Positions 9,252 through 17,217 of a stretch of 41,912 nt of DNA are shown in pieces. This stretch comes from an uncultured Acetobacteraceae bacterium. Its GTDB lineage: Bacteria > Pseudomonadota > Alphaproteobacteria > Acetobacterales > Acetobacteraceae. Below the pieces are notes generated by a model that had not been told where the DNA came from, did not search any database, and worked only from the letters and a program-made list of their open reading frames with translations. Both the position numbers and the translations under genes were made by a program. Location of the stretch: the NCBI GenBank assembly GCA_937873225.1, contig CALMVN010000273.1:26295-68206 (forward strand). Reading direction: 5' to 3'. The first letter of the stretch is position 1. The number at the start of each line of letters is the position of its first letter.

Positions 9252-10858
9252 CAGGGCGTCCAACGATACACCCACTGCTCCGACAGCGGGCCTCCTTCGC
9301 CCGCCAGGGTGCAGTGCAGCTCGGCCAGCCTGGCCGAGCCGGGATGGAACTCGAAGGTGATGCGCCAGCCCTGGATCGACGGGTTCTGCACCACCACCAC
9401 GTTGCGGATGGCACCCGTGCTGGCACCGAGATCGGCATGCAGCCTGGCATCCGCGCCGAGCGACTTCAGCGCGCCGCCGGCGAAGTCGAGCATCACGAAG
9501 CGTCCCTTGCCGTCGCCGGTGGCGCCGATCCGGGTCTGCGCGGTCCGCGCCAGCCCGCTGCTCCACGGGTTGTCCCAGCACCAGTGCATCCGGTAGGTGT
9601 GGCTGTACTCCCCGCCCGCCGCGAGCGGCGCCCTGGGGCGCCAGAACGCGACGATGTTGTCGTTGACCTCGTTCGGCGTCGGCAGCTCGACCAGCACCAC
9701 CGCGCCCTCGCCCCAGTCGCCGATCGGCTCGATCCACAGCGACGGCCGCTTCTCGTAGTTCAGCGCCAGGTCCTGGAAGTCGGCGAAGGCGCGCTTGCGC
9801 TGCATCAAGCCGTAGCCCTTGGGCGTGGTGTCGGAGAACGCGCTGACCTGCAGGTCGATGGGGTTGGCCAGCGGGCGCCACAGCTGGTCGCCCTTGCCGG
9901 TCCACATCGACAATCCTTCGCTGTCATGCGCGGCGGGGCGGGCGTCGTCGACGTGCTGGCGGTCGTTGGCGTCGAAGAAGAACATGCCGGTGAGCGGCGC
10001 CACGCCGGAGCTGGCGATGGCGCGCCTGGGATACAGCACGCTTTCCACGTCGAAGACGGTCTCGTCGCCCGGCCGTATGGTGAAGCGGTACGCGCCGGCG
10101 ACGCTGGGGCTGTCGAGCAGCGCGTGCACCACGATGGCGCTGGTGCCGGGGGCGGGCCGTTCCAGCCAGAACGCCCGGAACAGCGCGAACTCCTCCTTCT
10201 GCTCGCCGGTGCCGTTGGCGAAGCCGCGCGCCGACAGCCCGTAATCCTGGCCCCGGGCGACGGCGCGGAAGTAGCTCGCGCCGAGGAACACGCAGACCTC
10301 GTCGAAATAGTCCGGACGGTTCAGCGGATAATGCAGGCGGAAGCCCGCGAAGCCGAGGTTGTCCGGCACGCGCAGGTGCGGGTCCTCGTAGTCGAACAGG
10401 CCCGGATCGTAGCCGAGCCGGGCGGCCTGGCCGTCGCGCACCTCGAAGATGTCGATACGCGGCCGGTACAGGAAGCCGCGCGGCAGGAACTCGACCTGGA
10501 AGCCGAGCCCCTGGCCGCGCCACAACGCGCTCTCCTTCCTGAAGCGGATGCCGCGATACTGGTCGAAGCTGAGCGCGTCCACCGGCCCCGGCAGCTTCTC
10601 GTCCGGCGCGGCATAGGGATGTCCCGCCATCGCCTGCGCCAGCCGGCGCACGCTGGCGCCGTCGAACGGGCCGGGCGCCGCGACAGGCGCCGCCGCCGCG
10701 GCGCGTGCGGCCGATCCCGCAGCGCCGGCCGCCATGACCACCGAGGCGGCGGCGCCCGCCTGAACCAGCTCCCGTCGAGACAAGGCCAAACCGATCCTCC
10801 TTCCCCGCCTGCCGGGGAGCATCCATAGCCGGGCATCCCTAGGATCGGGCTGTGTCAT
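9251..10858 (-). CDS. opgG: Periplasmic glucan biosynthesis protein OpgG/OpgD (MdoG family)
   Basis: Periplasmic protein of the MdoG/OpgD family that shapes or branches the glucan made by OpgH. The N-terminus has a twin-arginine motif (SRRELVQ) followed by an Ala/Gly-rich hydrophobic stretch and AAAAAP, indicating Tat export as for E. coli OpgD. The mature domain contains the family blocks FDQYRGIRFR, GFRLHYPLN, PKGYGLMQRKR and IGDWGEGAVVLVELPT. I chose the ATG at 10858 (535 aa). An ATG at 10822 also keeps the complete signal, and neither has a clear ribosome-binding site. It is the first gene of the opgG-opgH unit. Confidence 0.91.
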   Translation of the reverse strand: MTQPDPRDARLWMLPGRRGRRIGLALSRRELVQAGAAASVVMAAGAAGSAARAAAAAPVAAPGPFDGASVRRLAQAMAGHPYAAPDEKLPGPVDALSFDQYRGIRFRKESALWRGQGLGFQVEFLPRGFLYRPRIDIFEVRDGQAARLGYDPGLFDYEDPHLRVPDNLGFAGFRLHYPLNRPDYFDEVCVFLGASYFRAVARGQDYGLSARGFANGTGEQKEEFALFRAFWLERPAPGTSAIVVHALLDSPSVAGAYRFTIRPGDETVFDVESVLYPRRAIASSGVAPLTGMFFFDANDRQHVDDARPAAHDSEGLSMWTGKGDQLWRPLANPIDLQVSAFSDTTPKGYGLMQRKRAFADFQDLALNYEKRPSLWIEPIGDWGEGAVVLVELPTPNEVNDNIVAFWRPRAPLAAGGEYSHTYRMHWCWDNPWSSGLARTAQTRIGATGDGKGRFVMLDFAGGALKSLGADARLHADLGASTGAIRNVVVVQNPSIQGWRITFEFHPGSARLAELHCTLAGEGGPLSEQWVYRWTP

Positions 10859-11084
10859 TTTCACGGCGACGCTGCGGACCCGGAACGTTCCGCCCCCGGA
10901 TAGCGGGACAATGCTGCGGTTCCGGGCGCCCGGCACCGACCAGGGCCCATAGGGCCTCGCGCGTCCGCCTGGGGCCCATGCGATCGGGACGGCAGACAGG
11001 AGCCTCCATCGCGAGGTGTGGCACGAACCGTCGGGGCGGCAAGGGCGTTCCCTCCGGTCGCCATCGCTGCACCAGAGGCCAGGC

Positions 11085-11645
11085 TTGCCACGTCCCGTCA
11101 CCGCGTTCCGTCACCTGCTGCCCATCCTGCTGCCGCTGCTCGGCGCCTGCGCGGTCGAGGATTCGGACGTCGCCGAGCACGCGCAGAAGCGCCTGATCGG
11201 CCTGAGCGAGGTCGACCTGGAATCCTGCCTCGGCGTGCCCGACCAGCACGCGAGCTTCGGCGGCACCGACGTGCTGACCTACTACGCCACCTCCAGCAGC
11301 TCCACGAGCTACGCGGTGCCGATCGTCGGCGGCCTCGGGCTGTCGAACGGCGGCTACTGCCATGCGACGTTCCGGGTCGATGACGGGCGCGTCAGCCGGC
11401 TGCTGTACTCGGGCGAGAAGAACGCGACGCTGGCGCCCAGCTCCTATTGCGCGCCGATCGTGCGCACCTGCCTGGCCTGGCTCGACCGGCATCCGGTGCA
11501 GGCCGGTGCCGTCGGCACGCCCAGCTACCGGGCCGGCAGCGCGGGCCAAAGCGCGGTCGCGCCGGGCAGCCCGAGCGGCGCGCCGCAACCGGGCGCGTCC
11601 AACGCCGCCATGCCGGCCAACGTGCCGACCGCCACCCCGCGCTGA
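11085..11645 (+). CDS. Putative lipoprotein, BamE/SmpA-like pattern
   Basis: A secretion signal ends in a lipobox (LPLLGAC), so the mature protein probably begins at that Cys and is lipid-anchored. A stretch of about 100 residues follows (RLIGLSEVDLESCLGVPDQ, a TYYA strand, then CHATFRVDDGRVSRLLYSG) that recalls the helix-turn-strand layout of BamE/SmpA small lipoproteins. This is inference from pattern only. The C-terminal 45 residues are Ala/Pro/Gly-rich and look disordered. A TTG start at 11085 places a normal-length signal after a purine-rich AGAGGCCAGG; the track's 11016 start adds an unlikely Arg-rich leader. It is the first of three co-oriented genes with the bestrophin and carbonic anhydrase. 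Confidence 0.72.
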   Translation: MPRPVTAFRHLLPILLPLLGACAVEDSDVAEHAQKRLIGLSEVDLESCLGVPDQHASFGGTDVLTYYATSSSSTSYAVPIVGGLGLSNGGYCHATFRVDDGRVSRLLYSGEKNATLAPSSYCAPIVRTCLAWLDRHPVQAGAVGTPSYRAGSAGQSAVAPGSPSGAPQPGASNAAMPANVPTATPR

Positions 11646-11703
11646 AAGCCGGTCACGGGAGGATGCCGCCTGCCATGCGATCCGTTCCACGAGGTCCGGG
11701 CCG

Positions 11704-12579
11704 GTGATCGCCGATCGCCGCGCCGGGATGCGCATCCTGGTCCGCGAAAGCGTGCGCCCGCTGCTGGCACTGTTCGCCTGGGACGTGGTGGTGGTTCTCG
11801 CCTTCCAGCTCGCGCACCGTTCCTGGATGGACCAGCCGGCGCTGCCGTTCTCGCTGATCGGCTCCGCCCTGGTGCTGTTCCTGAACGTGCGCAACACCGC
11901 CGCCTACAACCGCTGGTGGGAGGCGCGCACGCTGTGGGGGGCGGTCACCAACAACGCCCGAAGCTTCGCGCGGCAGATGCAATCGCTGCTCGGCGGCGCG
12001 CCGGAGCTGACGCGGGCGATGATCGGCTACGCCCACGCGCTCCGCGGCGCGCTGGCCGGCGCGGACGTGTCGGGAACGGTGGAAGCGCTGCTGACGCCGG
12101 AGCTGGCGGGCCGGGTGGCCGGGCTCCGCAACCGGCCCACGGCGCTGCTGTTCGAGATCGGCGTGGCGGTGCGGGTCCTGGCCGAGGCCCGCGGCGTCCA
12201 TCCCGCGGCACAGGCCGGGATCGACCGCATCCTGTCCGACCTCGCCAACGCGCAGGGCGGGCTGGAGCGCATCCGCAACACCCCGCTGGCGGTGCAGTTC
12301 TCGGTCCTGCCCTGGCTGCTGGTGCGGGTGTTCTGCCTGGTGCTGCCGCTTTCGATGGTGCAGGAGCTGGGCTGGATCACCCCGCTCGGCTCGACCGTGG
12401 TGGGCTTCCTGTTCGTGGCGCTGGACGAGATCGGCGCCGACCTGGAAGCGCCGTTCGCGCCCGGCCTGCACGCGGTGCCGATGGCGGCGATCACCCGCAC
12501 GATCGAGATCGACCTGAGGCAAGCGATCGGCGATCCTGCGCCGGAGCCGATGCAGCCGGTGGACGGCGTGCTGGCATGA
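11704..12579 (+). CDS. Bestrophin-family ion channel
   Basis: Inner-membrane protein of the bestrophin (RFP-TM, YneE-like) family, 291 aa. Recognisable pieces are the N-terminal helix pair (LLALFAWDVVVVLAF; LPFSLIGSALVLFLNVRNTAAYNRWWEAR split), the RIRNTPLAVQFS segment and the C-terminal FLFVALDEIGADLEAPF block, where the acidic patch corresponds to the family's cytosolic gate or Ca site region. Bacterial members form pentameric channels. The GTG at 11704 has GAGG upstream; an ATG at 11728 is possible. The track's 11362 start overlaps the lipoprotein in another frame and is rejected. It sits 25 bp upstream of a carbonic anhydrase gene, which suggests a link to bicarbonate. Confidence 0.87.
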   Translation: MIADRRAGMRILVRESVRPLLALFAWDVVVVLAFQLAHRSWMDQPALPFSLIGSALVLFLNVRNTAAYNRWWEARTLWGAVTNNARSFARQMQSLLGGAPELTRAMIGYAHALRGALAGADVSGTVEALLTPELAGRVAGLRNRPTALLFEIGVAVRVLAEARGVHPAAQAGIDRILSDLANAQGGLERIRNTPLAVQFSVLPWLLVRVFCLVLPLSMVQELGWITPLGSTVVGFLFVALDEIGADLEAPFAPGLHAVPMAAITRTIEIDLRQAIGDPAPEPMQPVDGVLA

Positions 12580-12604
12580 GGCTCGTCTTCGAGGGGAGGT
12601 CCGC

Positions 12605-13228
12605 ATGGCATCCGCGCCGCTGCCGCATGAGCCGGTCACGCCCGACCAGGCGCTCGCCCGGCTGAAGGAGGGGAACCGCCGCCACCTCAGCGGCGAGGCG
12701 ATCCACCACCGGATGACCAGCCAGGAGCGCCGCGCCGCCCTTGCGCAGGAACAGCGCCCGTTCTGCGTGCTGGTCGGCTGCTCCGACAGCCGGGTGCCGC
12801 CGGAGGTGCTGTTCGGCTGCGGCCTGGGCGAGCTGTTCATCGTCCGCAACGCCGGCAACGTGGTCGACCTCGCCGCCATGGGCAGCATCGAGTACGGCGT
12901 CGTGGTGCTCGGCGCGCCGCTGGTGGTGGTGCTGGGACACGAGCGCTGCGGCGCGGTGCAGGCCGCGGTCAACGTGGTGGAGACGGACGCGACCTATCCC
13001 GGCAGCATCGGCCAGATGATCGAGCCGATCATCCCCGCGGTGCTGCGGGCGCGGCGGGACGGACCGGACAACCTCCTCGACCGCTCGGTGGAGCAGAACG
13101 TCCTGCGCATCGTCGCCCGGCTCCGCAACACCGAGCAGCTGCTGATCGAGCCGCAGCGCGAGGGCCGGCTGAAGATCGTGGGCGCGCGCTACGACCTCGA
13201 CGACGGAAGCGTGGAGTTCTACGAGTAG
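12605..13228 (+). CDS. Beta-class carbonic anhydrase
   Basis: Zinc enzyme interconverting CO2 and bicarbonate, 207 aa. The zinc ligands sit in the CSDSR motif (first Cys and Asp/Arg dyad, near residue 59) and in the distal HERCG motif (His and Cys near residue 115). FIVRNAGNVV between them is also diagnostic. The ATG is preceded by GAGGGGAGG at good spacing. No signal peptide is visible, so it is cytoplasmic. It is the last gene of the lipoprotein-bestrophin-CA trio and is followed directly by a GC-rich hairpin. Confidence 0.95.
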   Translation: MASAPLPHEPVTPDQALARLKEGNRRHLSGEAIHHRMTSQERRAALAQEQRPFCVLVGCSDSRVPPEVLFGCGLGELFIVRNAGNVVDLAAMGSIEYGVVVLGAPLVVVLGHERCGAVQAAVNVVETDATYPGSIGQMIEPIIPAVLRARRDGPDNLLDRSVEQNVLRIVARLRNTEQLLIEPQREGRLKIVGARYDLDDGSVEFYE

Positions 13229-13229
13229 C

Positions 13230-13247
13230 CGTCCGGCCGGCCGGACG
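13230..13247. terminator. GC-rich hairpin after the carbonic anhydrase gene
   Basis: CGTCCGGCCGGCCGGACG is a perfect palindrome starting two bases after the stop codon. It can fold as a 7-bp stem with a CCGG loop. It lies between convergent genes and could end transcription from either side. There is no T-tract, so factor-independent termination is uncertain. Confidence 0.5.
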
Positions 13248-13286
13248 AGCCGGACGCCGACAAACGCGGCGCCCGGCGTCGCGGTC

Positions 13287-13487
13287 TCAGTAGTAGCGGT
13301 AGTAGTGGTGGTGGTAGCGGTCCCAGGCCCAGGCGCGATGGTGCCAATGGTGACCGTGGTAGTAGTAGTGCGGCCCGACCCAGCCCGGCGGCACCGGCTG
13401 CGCCTGGGCGAGCGGCATCGCCGCCAGGGTCGCGACCGCGGCCGCCGCGGCCAGAACGGAACGCCTGAGGTTCCGACGGAAGTCCAT
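13287..13487 (-). CDS. Small secreted His/Tyr-rich protein
   Basis: Sixty-six residues: a signal peptide (RRSVLAAAAAVATLAAMPLAQAQ) and a mature peptide of about 40 residues dominated by His, Tyr and Trp (runs such as HYYYHGHHWHH and YHHHYYRYY). The ATG at 13487 has AGGAGA at ideal spacing, whereas the track's longer start has none. Composition suggests metal binding (Zn, Cu or Ni) or a surface/envelope role, but no family function is known to me. It is encoded convergently with the carbonic anhydrase gene. Confidence 0.72.
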   Translation of the reverse strand: MDFRRNLRRSVLAAAAAVATLAAMPLAQAQPVPPGWVGPHYYYHGHHWHHRAWAWDRYHHHYYRYY

Positions 13488-13633
13488 TCCGGTTCTCCTG
13501 TTTCCGCCCGGACTCGTTGGTGACCCCGGGCGTCCAGGTGATCTGGCCTTCGTTCTGCGGCACGATTCGGGCGGATGTCGTAACCGGGTGTGTCCGCGCA
13601 TCCCGGCGTCGCGGATCGACCGGCTGCGCCCGG

Positions 13634-14743
13634 TCAACCGGACGCGGCACCCACCGTTCCGGCTCCCGCCGCCGCATGCCGCTCCGCCGGCTCCGGCATC
13701 AGCGCGGCGGCAACGTCGGCGACGTCCCGGCTGAGCATCTGCAGGGTGAAGCGGGCCAGCGGCCCGGCCTCATCGCCCAGCCGGTCGAGCCTACCGGACA
13801 GGGCACGCGCCTCGAACACCAGCCGTCCGGCACCAGGCCCGCGCGACTGCGCTTCCCCGTCGAGTGCCGCCTGCAGCGACCGGAACGCCGCCGACACCGC
13901 CGTCGACACCTCGGCCAGGGACGGCGGCGGCCCGTCCGTCGCCGCGGTCTCGCCCAGGGCGCGCGCGACGAACAGCACGTCGCTCTGCAGGCGACGCAGC
14001 ATCGGCACCAGCCGCTCCATCAGCGGGTCGTGCCGTTCCACCACCGCGAAGCGCTCGCGGTTGGCCTCGGTGATCGCCGCCACCAGCGCCCGCAGCGCGT
14101 CGTTGCTGCTGTCGTTCAGCCGCTCGACCTCGTCCATCGCCACCCGCCGGGTCAGCACCGCCGCCTGGGTGGCGTCCACCGTGGCCAGCATGTCGGAGGC
14201 GGCCTTGAAGGCGAGCTGCCGGGCGCGGGTGCGGAACACCAGGTAGGACACCGCCAGCGACACCACCGCCCCCACCAGGATCGCCAGCACGCGGTCGACC
14301 GGACGGCTGAACGCCCCGCCCTGCGCCGGGAACAGGAACACCACCACCAGGGTGACGCCGGCCAGGCGCAGGTTCGGCTTGAACGCGGCCAGCAGCGCCA
14401 GCGGCACCAGCAGCACGGCGAACACCGGCACCTTGGGCAGCCCGGCGAGCCACAGCGCGATCCCGGCCGCCCCGGCGAGGGCGCCGACCAGCGTGCCGAT
14501 GATCTGGTCGCGGCCGGCTTCCAGGGTCGAGCTGATCCGGGCCTGGGTGACGATCACCGCGGTGATCAGCGCCCAGTAGGGTTCGCGCAGGTGCAGCGCC
14601 TGCGCGACCAGGTCGGACAGGAACACCGAGACCAGGGTGCGGACCGCCTGCCGCAGCTCCGGGGTCCAGCCGAGGATCCGGTCCCAGGCCGGGGCGAGGC
14701 GGCCGGTCCGCCCGGGCTCTTGCCGGACAGCGTGGTCGGACAT
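13634..14743 (-). CDS. FUSC-family membrane protein (aromatic acid exporter-like)
   Basis: Membrane protein of 369 aa with the FUSC architecture. About six helices lie in the first 190 residues (e.g. LREPYWALITAVIVTQARIS, FAVLLVPLALLAAF, LAILVGAVVSLAVSYLVF, read in parts), followed by a long cytosolic helical domain (residues 190-350). The PYWA...TAVIV...GRxxGT-type segment is the family hallmark (AGRDQIIGTLVGALAG here). Members export aromatic acids or act in envelope stress; the substrate is unknown. It begins 9 bp downstream of the degP stop and is probably in the same transcript. Confidence 0.86.
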   Translation of the reverse strand: MSDHAVRQEPGRTGRLAPAWDRILGWTPELRQAVRTLVSVFLSDLVAQALHLREPYWALITAVIVTQARISSTLEAGRDQIIGTLVGALAGAAGIALWLAGLPKVPVFAVLLVPLALLAAFKPNLRLAGVTLVVVFLFPAQGGAFSRPVDRVLAILVGAVVSLAVSYLVFRTRARQLAFKAASDMLATVDATQAAVLTRRVAMDEVERLNDSSNDALRALVAAITEANRERFAVVERHDPLMERLVPMLRRLQSDVLFVARALGETAATDGPPPSLAEVSTAVSAAFRSLQAALDGEAQSRGPGAGRLVFEARALSGRLDRLGDEAGPLARFTLQMLSRDVADVAAALMPEPAERHAAAGAGTVGAASG

Positions 14744-14752
14744 CGCCGCCGG

Positions 14753-16465
14753 TCAGCCCGGCGCCTTGCCCGAGCCGTCCGCCGTGCCCGCGATCGGCAG
14801 CGGCACCCAGCGCGAGCCGTCGCCGTTCTGCACCAGCATCACCACCGAGGGCCGGTGCTGCCGCCGCGCCGCGTCGATGCCGGTCTGCACCTGCGCCGGC
14901 GACGACACCTCCGACTGCTGCACCTCCACGATCACGTCGCCCGCCTTGATGCCGCGGTCGGCGGCGGCACCGTCGCCGGCCACGGCCGTCACCACCACCC
15001 CCTTCTGGGTGTCGGCGATCCCGTATTTCTGGCGGAGCAGGTCGTCGAGCGGCGCCAGCGTCATGCCAAGCCCGGCGAGGTCGACCGTGGCCGGAGGCGC
15101 CGGCTTCTTCGGAGCGGGCGTGGCTGCCGGTGCCGCGCCGTCGTCGGGAAACGCGCGCACCGTGACCGGCAGCGTCAGCGCGTGCCCGTCGCGCCACAGC
15201 ACCACCGGTACCGTCTGGCCCACGGGGGTCTCGCCGACGACCCGCGGCAGGCTGCGCCCGTCCACCGGCTTGCCGCCGACCTGCTGGATCACGTCGCCGG
15301 TCCTCATCCCGGCCTTCGCCGCCGGCCCGTCCACTTCCAGCCCGGCGAGCAGCGCGCCCTTCGGCGCCTTGAGCCCCAGGCTGTCGGCGATGTCCTGGCT
15401 CACGTCCTGGATCCGCACCCCGATCCAGCCGCGCGTAGCCTTGCCGAACCGGCGCAGCTGGTCGATCACCCCGCGCGCCTCGTTGGACGGGATCGAGAAG
15501 CCGATGCCGATCGAGTCGCCGGATGGCGAGTAGATCGCGGTGTTGATGCCGATCACGCCGCCGTCCATGTCGAACAGCGGCCCGCCCGAGTTGCCGCGGT
15601 TGATCGGCGCGTCGGTCTGGATGAACTCGTCATAGGGCCCGTTGTCGAACGAGCGGCCGCGCGAGCTCACGATCCCGGCGGTGACGGTGCCGGACAGGCC
15701 GAACGGGTTGCCGATCGCCACCACCCAGTCGCCGACCCGCGCCTTGTCGCTGTCGCCGAACGCCACCGCCGGCAGCGGGTGCGCCGGCTCCACCTTGAGC
15801 AAGGCGAGGTCGGTCTTGTCGTCGTGGCCGAGCAGCCGGGCCTTGAGCACGGTGTCGTCCTGCAGCGTCACGGTGATGAGGTCGGCGCCCTTGATGACGT
15901 GGTTGTTGGTGACGATCAGGCCGGACGGGTCGATCACGAAGCCGGAGCCCAGGCTCTGCATCCGGCGTCCGGGCGACGCCTGCGCGCCATCCTGACCGCT
16001 TCCCTGGCCGTTCCCTTGGCCGCCCCCTTGGCCGCCATGATGGTTCATGAAGTCGTGGAAGAACTTCTCGAACGGCGAGCCGGGCGGAAAGGCGGGCACC
16101 GCGGGGCCGCTCCTGTCGCCGTTCTTGTTGTTGCCGTTCCTGTTCCCCTTGTCCGGCGCGGCAGGCGCGCTCGGCAGGTCGCCCTCGTCGTCGTCCTCGC
16201 TGTCGTCGCTTGCGGTGCCGGTGGAGGAGATGTTGACCACGGACGGCAGCAGCCGGGCGGCGAGGTCCGCGAAGCTGTCCGGCGCGCCGCGCGCCAGGGC
16301 CGGCACGGGTGCTGCCACCGGCAGCGCGAGCCCGCCGCCCGACGCCAGGACAACCGCCAGCAGGCCGGACGCCAGCGGGCGGCTTGCGGACCGGCGCCGG
16401 GGATCCGGAAGGCCGCACGAGCCGCGCGGCGCGGCGCCTCCGCCGGAGGAGGAAGTGAAGCGCAT
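14753..16465 (-). CDS. degP: DegP/HtrA-family periplasmic serine protease (Do-like)
   Basis: Periplasmic trypsin-like protease/chaperone with two PDZ domains, 570 aa. A signal peptide (hydrophobic ASGLLAVVLASGGGLALP) is followed by the protease domain with catalytic His (TNNHVI), Asp (KTDLALLKV) and Ser (GNSGGPL). PDZ1 starts at WIGVRIQDVSQDIADSLG and PDZ2 at LGMTLAPLDDLLRQKYG. Before the catalytic His there is an unusually long low-complexity stretch: an acidic run (DDSEDDDEGD), an Asn/Gly run and a Gly/Gln repeat (HHGGQGGGQGNGQGSGQ), likely an extended flexible loop. The ATG at 16465 has GGAGA upstream. The call is secure; the exact paralogue (DegP, DegQ or MucD) is not. Confidence 0.93.
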   Translation of the reverse strand: MRFTSSSGGGAAPRGSCGLPDPRRRSASRPLASGLLAVVLASGGGLALPVAAPVPALARGAPDSFADLAARLLPSVVNISSTGTASDDSEDDDEGDLPSAPAAPDKGNRNGNNKNGDRSGPAVPAFPPGSPFEKFFHDFMNHHGGQGGGQGNGQGSGQDGAQASPGRRMQSLGSGFVIDPSGLIVTNNHVIKGADLITVTLQDDTVLKARLLGHDDKTDLALLKVEPAHPLPAVAFGDSDKARVGDWVVAIGNPFGLSGTVTAGIVSSRGRSFDNGPYDEFIQTDAPINRGNSGGPLFDMDGGVIGINTAIYSPSGDSIGIGFSIPSNEARGVIDQLRRFGKATRGWIGVRIQDVSQDIADSLGLKAPKGALLAGLEVDGPAAKAGMRTGDVIQQVGGKPVDGRSLPRVVGETPVGQTVPVVLWRDGHALTLPVTVRAFPDDGAAPAATPAPKKPAPPATVDLAGLGMTLAPLDDLLRQKYGIADTQKGVVVTAVAGDGAAADRGIKAGDVIVEVQQSEVSSPAQVQTGIDAARRQHRPSVVMLVQNGDGSRWVPLPIAGTADGSGKAPG

Positions 16466-16565
16466 GGCTCGGTCGGTCTCCTGCGTGCGGCAGCGATCTG
16501 TTCCCGATCTGCTCACGCGTCCGGTCCTGCGGCAAGGGCCCGGGACGCGGGGAAACGGCGGCGCG

Positions 16566-17210
16566 TCAGGCGCGGGCGATCACCCAGCCTGCCACCGCCT
16601 CGCCCAGCAGCGCATAGCCCGGGTCGGCCATGTGCGTCCCGTCCGGGGACAGGGTGTCGCGGGTGAAGGCGGTCCCGTCGCACCAGCCGCGCATCAGCGC
16701 ATGGCGCGGGAACACCGCCACCCCGGCCTCGGCGCCGAGCCGGTGCAGGGCGTCGCAGTAGGCGGCAAACCCCGGCGCCTCCTCCAGCGCGCGGCTGTAC
16801 TGCTGGTCCATCAGCACCAGGTCGGCACCGGTGTGCAGGAGCCGGGCGATGCCGCGCCGCGTCAGGCGCTCGAACAGGTCCAGCGGCACCGGCCGGGTCA
16901 CGTCGTTGGAGCCGGTCTGCCACAGCACGAGGTCCGGTTCCGCGGCGGCCACCGCGTCGAGCCGGCCGTCCATCTCGATCGCGCACTCGCCGCTGACGCC
17001 TTGGTTGGCGAGCGCGATGCCGCCGGGGAAGTGCGGCAGCAGGGCACGCCGCATCACTGCGGGATAGCTGTGCTCCGGGCCGCTGGCGCCGAAGCCTTCG
17101 GTGGTGGAGGAGCCGAACGCCACGACGCGCAGGGCGCGCCGGCCTGGTCCGGGAGGATGGCTCCGGACGACGCGGGTGCGCGGCAGGGACGGAACCGGAC
17201 CGGGACTCAC
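16566..17210 (-). CDS. SGNH/GDSL hydrolase
   Basis: Hydrolase of 214 aa with the SGNH blocks: block I AFGSSTTEGFG (catalytic Ser), block II NQGVSGE (Gly), block III TGSNDV (Asn) and block V DGTHMADPGY (Asp/His). The family includes esterases, acyltransferases and deacylases of carbohydrates. No signal peptide is visible from the GTG at 17210. Another GTG at 17246 would overlap opgC by 29 bp and does not add one. It starts 8 bp after the opgC stop, so the two are co-transcribed. A role in adding or removing substituents on glucans is inference from this position. Confidence 0.85.
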   Translation of the reverse strand: MSPGPVPSLPRTRVVRSHPPGPGRRALRVVAFGSSTTEGFGASGPEHSYPAVMRRALLPHFPGGIALANQGVSGECAIEMDGRLDAVAAAEPDLVLWQTGSNDVTRPVPLDLFERLTRRGIARLLHTGADLVLMDQQYSRALEEAPGFAAYCDALHRLGAEAGVAVFPRHALMRGWCDGTAFTRDTLSPDGTHMADPGYALLGEAVAGWVIARA

Positions 17211-17217
17211 GGTTGGC

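Noticed and set aside
13517-16666. 1049-aa plus-strand ORF
   Set aside because: Antisense to FUSC and DegP, which have clear family motifs.
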